A stretch of DNA of 27,505 bases, taken from contig JAISWA010000283.1 of NCBI GenBank assembly GCA_031271275.1, forward strand, positions 1 to 27,505, read 5' to 3'. Each line of letters opens with the position of its first letter. The first letter of the stretch is position 1. The position numbers and the translations under genes are program-made. Source of the DNA: Clostridiales bacterium (GTDB taxonomy: Bacteria > Bacillota > Clostridia > Lachnospirales > WQUN01). Shown here piece after piece: positions 22,711 to 27,505 of the stretch. The notes under the pieces were generated by a model. The model was not told where the DNA came from. It saw only the letters and a program-made list of their open reading frames with translations, and searched no databases.

Positions 22711-25632
22711 ATGGATTTTTATTCCGGTTCGGTATTTAACGCGGGAAACAGCGCGGGGCTTTTAGCGGTCAACCAGCGCGGGCAGGGCAAAACCGCCCGG
22801 TGGGAAGCCGGCGACATTATTTCCGCGTCGCTCTTGGAGCGCACCGCCGACGGCGTGGCGAAGCTGCAAACAGGGGACGGCGTGAATTTTACCGCCGACT
22901 CCGCCTCGGTGACGGGCAATGTGGGCGACACGTTGGAATTCCGCGTGATTAAGAACGACAAGACCCTGACGCTTCAGCAAATCGAGCGGCAGCACAAGCA
23001 ACAGGCGGCGCGCGCCCGGGGCGCCGCCCATATAACGGACGAAATCAAAACCGTAAGCAAAAGCGTCACCGTCATCGGGGAGGACGACCAACGCCGGGCG
23101 GAGGAACAGCAGGAGCAGCAGCGGAAAGCTTCCGAAGCCGTCGCCAAGATACAGCGGGCGCAGCAGTACATGCGGCGCAACGCGGGCAAGTCGGCGGTGA
23201 CCGCGATTATCGAGAGCGGGCTTTCCATTTATAAAATCAGTTTCGCCGCCCTTGACCGCGTTATGCGCGAAGCGGGGAAAAACCCGGTGGAAGATGTGCC
23301 GAGCGAGGAAGCCGTGGCTTCCGTTTCCCAATACGACGCCCGCGATATACGCGCGATTGCGCAAAGCCTCGGCCGCTACGGGCTGCCCGTCAACGCGCAA
23401 AACGTGGAATCCCTCCGGCGGGCATACGCGGAACTCTCGCAACAGCCCGACGACCGGGCGGTGGAAAAACTGCTTTCGGACGGCGGCAAGGGCGGCGGAC
23501 CCATCACCTTTGCGGAATTATATAAGAGCCGTTTCTCCGCGCCGGAAGCTTCCGCGCGTTATTACGGCGAAAACGCTGACGTGCCCGTTGAGGATTTAAC
23601 GGGCGAGGTTTTGAAATTTTTTAAGCAGGAAGGCATTCCCGACACGGGGGAGAACCGCGAGGCGGCGAAGTTCCTGTTGGAGCGGGGCATTCCGCTTGAC
23701 AGCGGCAATGTGGCGAACGCGGTTTTTTTGCGGGACACGGCGGCGTTTATTTCCAGAGAAGCCGTGTTTGACCGCGCCGCGAGGGCCATCGCGTTGGACG
23801 AGGATTTCTCCGGTATTCCCATAAATGAGTTTGCGGACCGCGATTACGGCGACCGTTCCCTTAAAATGGCCGAGACGCAATTGAAATTTACCGCCGAGGC
23901 GGCGGCGAGGCTGAGCGGCAAAGATATCACAATCGACACCGGGCCGCAGCGGGAATCGCTGCGAAGCCTTACGGAGCGCAACCGCGAGGCTTACGAGCGT
24001 TTCCTGCGGTACGCCGGTATTAAAGACGACGGGGATATCCCCGCCCAAACCGGGCGCATGGCGTCCCTTTTCGGCAAGCTTTCGCAAATCAATCCGCTCA
24101 CCGCCAATGTACACCCGGGCATTATGGGCGGGCAGATACCTTTCACCATCGACGGGATACACGAGGCGGTCATGTTCGCCCGGGCGGCGGAGGGCTACGA
24201 GACTTTCGCCACCGTACCCGACCCGCGCTACGGCGACAGTTTCGCCAACCTGCGCCCGCAGTTCGCGCCCCTGCTCGAGAGCCTCGGCGCGGCGGCGACG
24301 GACGCCAATACGCGGGCGGCGTTCATCCTTTCCAAAAGCGAAATGGACGTCACCCTTGAAAATATTGAGCGGGTAAAGGAAATAGACGCGAAGATTTCCG
24401 CCATCACCAGCGGACTGCACCCCATGATTGCCGCGCAGATGATAAAGGAAGGGCTTGCGCCCCTTGAAATGAAGGCTGACGAAATGTTGGCGTACATCCG
24501 GCAGTTTAAGCAGGTTTACGGCGAGGACGGCGGGGAAAAGGTGGCGCGGTATATTATGGAAATGGACGAGGACAAAACCCTCGACGAGGACACGCGCAAG
24601 GGCATGGTCGCCGTATACCGGATGCTGCACGTGATACAAAAGGACGGCGCGGCGGCGTTGGGTCTTGCCGTAAGGCAGGACGCGCCGCTGACCCTCGGCG
24701 CGCTGATGGAGCTTTCCAAATATTTCGCCAGAAATAAAAGAGGTGGGGACGCGTTTGACAAGTCGGTGGACGACGCGTTCGGGAGCCTTGAGCGCATAGA
24801 GCGGCCCGGGGACAATATCCGTTCCATTTTGGAAAGGAGCGGCGCCGTCAGGCGGGCGTTTACGCATACCGACCTTACGGCGGAAGCCGTGATAGACCGC
24901 GCGGTTCCGGATAAACTGCGGGAATGGTTAGCGGGCGACGGGAAGCATATTCCCCTTGAGGATAAAATTTTTGAGGAACCGCCCGCGCAAAGCGCCCCGG
25001 AACAAACCGAAAGCGCGGTCATTTCACAGATACAGACCTTTTACGCCGCGCCGGCGCGGTTGATCGCGCAATTGCAGGGCAGGGGAATTCCGGCTACCGC
25101 CAAAGCCCTTCGCGAGTTGGAAAAATTGCCCCGCAGGCAGAGCGCGTTAAGCGAAGCCCTTGCCCACGCCGGAAGCGGCGAACGGATTGCCGCCGTCGCG
25201 GAAGCGGCGGAACTTTTTGAGGCGCGTTCAGGGGCGGGCAACGGCGGCGAATACCGTATCCCGGTCAAAACCAAAACCGGCGTCAAGGACTTGAACCTGT
25301 ACGTGCTCAACGATAAAGCGCTGCTCGAAGACGGCGCGAAGGTGCTGCTCGCCCTCGAAACCGACACCCTCGGCCCGGTGCGGGCGCTGTTCACCTTAAA
25401 CGGAAGCGCGGCGAACATCGCCGTGCAGGCGGAGACCCCCGCCGCCCGCGACAGGCTTTCCGGCAACGCGGAAGCGCTTACCGCCTTGCTTACAGCGGCG
25501 GGGTTTGACGATATACGGTTAAGTTTTGAGGTAAAGCCCGAAAATAAAGCGCGCCCGGCGCAGCCCGCGGAGGATTCGGAAATGACGGCGCCCGGCGGGC
25601 GCGTGTTGGATGTGCATGAATATGTCGTCTGA
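22711..25632 (+). CDS. Large FliK-like flagellar protein (probably DUF6240 type)
   Basis: This 973-residue protein begins with a beta-rich domain (about 30-92) with the pattern GDII.A.L....G.A.L..GDG...A, as seen at the N-terminus of some clostridial hook-length proteins. A Gln/Arg/Glu-rich coiled coil follows (about 92-155), then a long helical region (160-830) with recurring units containing G-[IL]-P (GLPVNAQNV, GIPDTGENR, GIPLDSGNV, GIPATAKAL). The C-terminal domain (about 847-943) resembles the FliK switch domain: LALETDTLGPVRALFTL, then AARDRLSGNAEALTALL and GFDDIRLSFEV. From memory it fits the DUF6240 family found near flagellin genes; I could not check. No signal peptide. The ribosome binding site is weak. 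Inferred role: flagellar export or length control. Confidence 0.85.
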   Translation: MDFYSGSVFNAGNSAGLLAVNQRGQGKTARWEAGDIISASLLERTADGVAKLQTGDGVNFTADSASVTGNVGDTLEFRVIKNDKTLTLQQIERQHKQQAARARGAAHITDEIKTVSKSVTVIGEDDQRRAEEQQEQQRKASEAVAKIQRAQQYMRRNAGKSAVTAIIESGLSIYKISFAALDRVMREAGKNPVEDVPSEEAVASVSQYDARDIRAIAQSLGRYGLPVNAQNVESLRRAYAELSQQPDDRAVEKLLSDGGKGGGPITFAELYKSRFSAPEASARYYGENADVPVEDLTGEVLKFFKQEGIPDTGENREAAKFLLERGIPLDSGNVANAVFLRDTAAFISREAVFDRAARAIALDEDFSGIPINEFADRDYGDRSLKMAETQLKFTAEAAARLSGKDITIDTGPQRESLRSLTERNREAYERFLRYAGIKDDGDIPAQTGRMASLFGKLSQINPLTANVHPGIMGGQIPFTIDGIHEAVMFARAAEGYETFATVPDPRYGDSFANLRPQFAPLLESLGAAATDANTRAAFILSKSEMDVTLENIERVKEIDAKISAITSGLHPMIAAQMIKEGLAPLEMKADEMLAYIRQFKQVYGEDGGEKVARYIMEMDEDKTLDEDTRKGMVAVYRMLHVIQKDGAAALGLAVRQDAPLTLGALMELSKYFARNKRGGDAFDKSVDDAFGSLERIERPGDNIRSILERSGAVRRAFTHTDLTAEAVIDRAVPDKLREWLAGDGKHIPLEDKIFEEPPAQSAPEQTESAVISQIQTFYAAPARLIAQLQGRGIPATAKALRELEKLPRRQSALSEALAHAGSGERIAAVAEAAELFEARSGAGNGGEYRIPVKTKTGVKDLNLYVLNDKALLEDGAKVLLALETDTLGPVRALFTLNGSAANIAVQAETPAARDRLSGNAEALTALLTAAGFDDIRLSFEVKPENKARPAQPAEDSEMTAPGGRVLDVHEYVV

Positions 25633-25744
25633 GGAGAATGCCTTTTACGCGGCGCTGTCCGCGATCACCCGGTTCATCGAACAAACCGACGAAGGGGTTG
25701 GAGAGCCGGAAGCAAACAACGGGAACGGGGAAGCGTCCACATAG
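25622..25744 (+). CDS. Possible 40-residue protein overlapping the FliK-like gene
   Basis: An ATG 11 nt before the end of the large gene opens a 40-codon frame ending in TAG. The product is acidic, with a helical N-terminal half (NAFYAALSAITRFIEQTDEG) and a Gly/Asn/Glu-rich tail. The ribosome binding site is weak, and overlap suggests coupling. The stop codon lies in the left arm of the downstream inverted repeat. I do not recognise a family and it may not be translated. Confidence 0.4.
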   Translation: MSSEENAFYAALSAITRFIEQTDEGVGEPEANNGNGEAST

Positions 25745-25860
25745 GCGGTGAAAATTAAATATAAACGGGCGCGAGGAGGACGCGAAGCGCCCGCACGAGT
25801 GGAGCGTTTGCATCGGCAAACGCGACGCAGCGACCGTTTAGACATTAACACCGCCTATGT
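25739..25860 (+). other. 122-nt inverted-repeat element with nested hairpins upstream of flagellin
   Basis: A perfect 12-bp inverted repeat (ACATAGGCGGTG at 25739-25750 and CACCGCCTATGT at 25849-25860) bounds the element. Inside, TAAACGG (25762-25768) pairs with CCGTTTA (25834-25840), nearly continuing the same helix across an A/T-rich internal loop. Two hairpins sit at the tip. GGGCGC (25767-25772) pairs with GCGCCC (25787-25792) around a loop holding GGAGGA, and GCGTTTGC (25804-25811) pairs with GCAAACGC (25816-25823) around an ATCG tetraloop. This gives a junction-like fold on either strand. No U-tract follows, so it is not an intrinsic terminator. It may be a structured leader of the flagellin mRNA, a small RNA, or a small non-coding mobile repeat. 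Confidence 0.6.
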
Positions 25861-25869
25861 CTGGAGAAA

Positions 25870-25914
25870 ATGAGGACGGAAAATTTTATTTCGAAGGGAA
25901 GTAGAGAAACATGA
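25870..25914 (+). CDS. Possible 14-codon leader peptide before flagellin
   Basis: GGAG lies 3 nt before an ATG that opens MRTENFISKGSRET, ending with a TGA that overlaps the flagellin ATG as ATGA. Flagellin itself has only a weak ribosome binding site (AAGGG about 12 nt upstream), so coupling through this frame is possible. The spacing of GGAG is short and such tiny frames arise by chance. Confidence 0.25.
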   Translation: MRTENFISKGSRET

Positions 25915-27505
25915 CAGTCAGCCACAATATCCCCTCTTTACTGATTCACACCAACCTGCAAAAGAACGACCGGCTGCTCTCCGGGGCGCTCAGGCGGCTC
26001 GGTTCCGGCTACAAGATAAGCAGCGCGAAGGACGACGCGGCGGGGCTCGCGATTTCCAACAAACTATCCATGCAGATATCGAGCCTTGAGCGGGCAAGCC
26101 AGAACGCGACTCACGGGGTCTCTTTGGTGCAGACCGCCGAAGGCGCGCTTTCGGAAGTGCACACTATGATACAGCGTATGCGCGAGCTTGCGGTGCAGGC
26201 AGCGAACGAGGTCAACAACGCCGACGACCGGGAAAAAATACAGCAGGAAATAGACGAATTGGTAGAGGAAATCAACAAAGTCGCCGAACGTACCGACTTT
26301 AATAAAATTAAGCTGCTGAGCGGCGAGGCTAACAGGGTGAATAAAAGCTATGTTGATAATGTCGTCGGTGTCGCGGCGGATAATGTACTGGACATCAACG
26401 TGGCGAAGCTTTTATATTTTTCCGACGAGACGCCGTCGGGCGAGCACACGTATACCATAACCGCGCCGGGTACGCCGGCGATACAGATTGGCGCTTTACC
26501 TGCGGCGAGTAATCCTACGGATAAAATAGGCGACTTACTTTCACCGCTCCCCGCCGGTATGGACGCCGACGACTTGGAAATGGAAATCATGATTAACGGG
26601 GAAAAATTAAAAATCAAGGGCAGCGACACCCTTGAGACGGTTCAGGCAGGGATTAGATCAGTCTGTTACTTTACGGGGTTGGATTATAGAGTGAACGAGG
26701 CAACAGACGAAACGCTGATCATGTCAAAAGTCGCGGGCAGCGACCAGGAAATTGACATACGCTGCAATATTTCTGAAATAACCCAAGACGGGGTGAGAAA
26801 GTTAACCCCGGGGGACCGCGACAAGTTGGAAGCCGAATTAATGAGTTTCTTTGGTTTCTCCGAAGGCATATCCAAAGGGACGGACGCGGTAATTGAATTT
26901 ACCGCGACGGATATAAACGACAACTTTTCTTACAAGGCCGTGGGAAACCGCATTGAAGCCATCGGTACCAACGGGGAGTTTATGCAGTTTAACTTGCAGG
27001 TTAATTATCAAACCTTCAACGCGGGCGGCGTGACTTTCCAATACGGCGGCGACGCGATTAATACCTTTACGGCGACGGAGGGCGCGCCTGACGATGTGGA
27101 CGGAAACCCGGACACCCCCGCCGTAAGCACGACAAGCGTCCCCGCCGCCGCGTCCCGCAACATGATGTTCGACATCAAGGAATACGGTCCCATTATGCTG
27201 CAGATAGGCGCGAACTACGGCAACAACATGGCGGTCGCCATACCGAGGCTCGACGCGGAGACCCTCGGGTTTGTGGAATACAAATCCGGCGAAATGTTCA
27301 GTATGCTCAATTACATGAACACCCCTGGGGCAAGCAAGGCGATCGACCAGTGCGATTCCGCCCTCGCGGTGGTCTCCACGGTGCGTTCAAGGCTCGGCGC
27401 GTTCCAAAACCGTTTGGAAGCGACCATACGCAGTGTTGATACCGCATCCGAAAATACCGAGTCGTCCCGCAGCCTGATTCGCGACACGGATATGGCGAAG
27501 GACTC
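25911..27505 (+). CDS. hag: Flagellin (3' end cut by window edge)
   Basis: Flagellin polymerises into the filament. About 531 residues are visible and the gene runs off the right edge, probably lacking only the last few dozen residues. The N-terminal D0/D1 region is canonical: TNLQKNDRLLSGALRRLGSG, SSAKDDAAGLAISNKL, and QRMRELAVQ at 88-96, the segment recognised by TLR5 in many flagellins. The C-terminal D1 region is also present (LQIGANYGNNM, then STVRSRLGAFQNRLEATI and NTESSRSLIRDTDMAKD). Between them lies an enlarged variable domain (about 145-415). Three cysteines are seen (C252, C285, C481), which is unusual for flagellin. A weak AAGGGAAG site precedes the ATG. No clear sigma-28 promoter was found upstream. 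Confidence 0.97.
   Translation, partial: MTVSHNIPSLLIHTNLQKNDRLLSGALRRLGSGYKISSAKDDAAGLAISNKLSMQISSLERASQNATHGVSLVQTAEGALSEVHTMIQRMRELAVQAANEVNNADDREKIQQEIDELVEEINKVAERTDFNKIKLLSGEANRVNKSYVDNVVGVAADNVLDINVAKLLYFSDETPSGEHTYTITAPGTPAIQIGALPAASNPTDKIGDLLSPLPAGMDADDLEMEIMINGEKLKIKGSDTLETVQAGIRSVCYFTGLDYRVNEATDETLIMSKVAGSDQEIDIRCNISEITQDGVRKLTPGDRDKLEAELMSFFGFSEGISKGTDAVIEFTATDINDNFSYKAVGNRIEAIGTNGEFMQFNLQVNYQTFNAGGVTFQYGGDAINTFTATEGAPDDVDGNPDTPAVSTTSVPAAASRNMMFDIKEYGPIMLQIGANYGNNMAVAIPRLDAETLGFVEYKSGEMFSMLNYMNTPGASKAIDQCDSALAVVSTVRSRLGAFQNRLEATIRSVDTASENTESSRSLIRDTDMAKD

Noticed and set aside
23596..24867. 423-residue minus-strand open frame opposite the FliK-like gene
   Set aside because: Arg/His/Gly-rich composition typical of a GC-rich antisense shadow, with no ribosome binding site or motif; the plus-strand frame has coherent helices and domains.
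25739..25860. Intrinsic terminator for the FliK-like gene
   Set aside because: The long inverted repeat is not followed by a U-tract and encloses about 98 nt, too long for an intrinsic terminator.
25748..25873. GTG-started 41-residue basic frame through the structured element
   Set aside because: No ribosome binding site; the frame lies wholly within the paired stems, so its openness is likely a by-product of GC-rich sequence. Mentioned only in the overlapping-frame finding.
1..27505. tRNA, rRNA, insertion sequences, prophage genes or defence loci
   Set aside because: I saw no transposase, integrase, phage structural, tRNA-like or rRNA-like sequence. The only mobile-associated type of gene is hicAB.

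Overview
The window looks like chromosomal DNA of a motile, Gram-positive-type anaerobe of the class Clostridia. The evidence is the Firmicutes-style flagellar gene order with the clostridial TIGR02530-type gene between flgD and flgE, strong AGGAGG-like ribosome binding sites, frequent TTG and GTG starts, a Thr/Ala-rich lipoprotein linker, and a FliK-like giant protein next to flagellin. It is GC-rich for that class. A Lachnospiraceae-like lineage is my guess; no 16S rRNA or ribosomal protein gene is present to test it.

Layout. (1) Positions 1-11205, minus strand: one compact flagellar basal body/hook/export operon, transcribed right to left as flgB-flgC-fliE-fliF-fliG-fliH-fliI-fliJ-ylxF-fliK-flgD-TIGR02530 gene-flgE. 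FlgE runs off the left edge. (2) 11293-12045, minus: a Sir2 protein deacetylase directly upstream of flgB. (3) 12248-20098, minus: an oligopeptide ABC transporter operon, oppA-(terminator)-oppB-oppC-(two hairpins)-oppD-oppF, followed by an overlapping 59-residue membrane protein. OppA and OppC are both much larger than usual. (4) 20338-22569, minus: nagA, a four-helix membrane protein, hicA and hicB, the first three joined by 1-4 nt overlaps. (5) 22711-27505, plus, divergent from nagA: a 973-residue protein with a FliK-like C-terminus, a possible 40-residue ORF, a 122-nt inverted-repeat element with nested hairpins, and a flagellin gene cut by the right edge.

How it fits together. FliF/FliG/FliE/FlgB/FlgC form the MS-ring, switch and proximal rod. 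FliH/FliI/FliJ form the export ATPase complex. FlgD caps hook growth, FlgE is the hook and FliK sets its length; flagellin builds the filament. The Opp system imports peptides and NagA feeds amino-sugar phosphates into glycolysis, consistent with scavenging of peptides and amino sugars.

Best candidates for something new: the 973-residue FliK-like protein with helical repeats beside flagellin (a second FliK-type protein), the structured 122-nt element before flagellin, the enlarged OppA/OppC pair, and the 59-residue membrane protein coupled to oppF. All functional statements rest on reading the sequence and on family knowledge; no database search was run.
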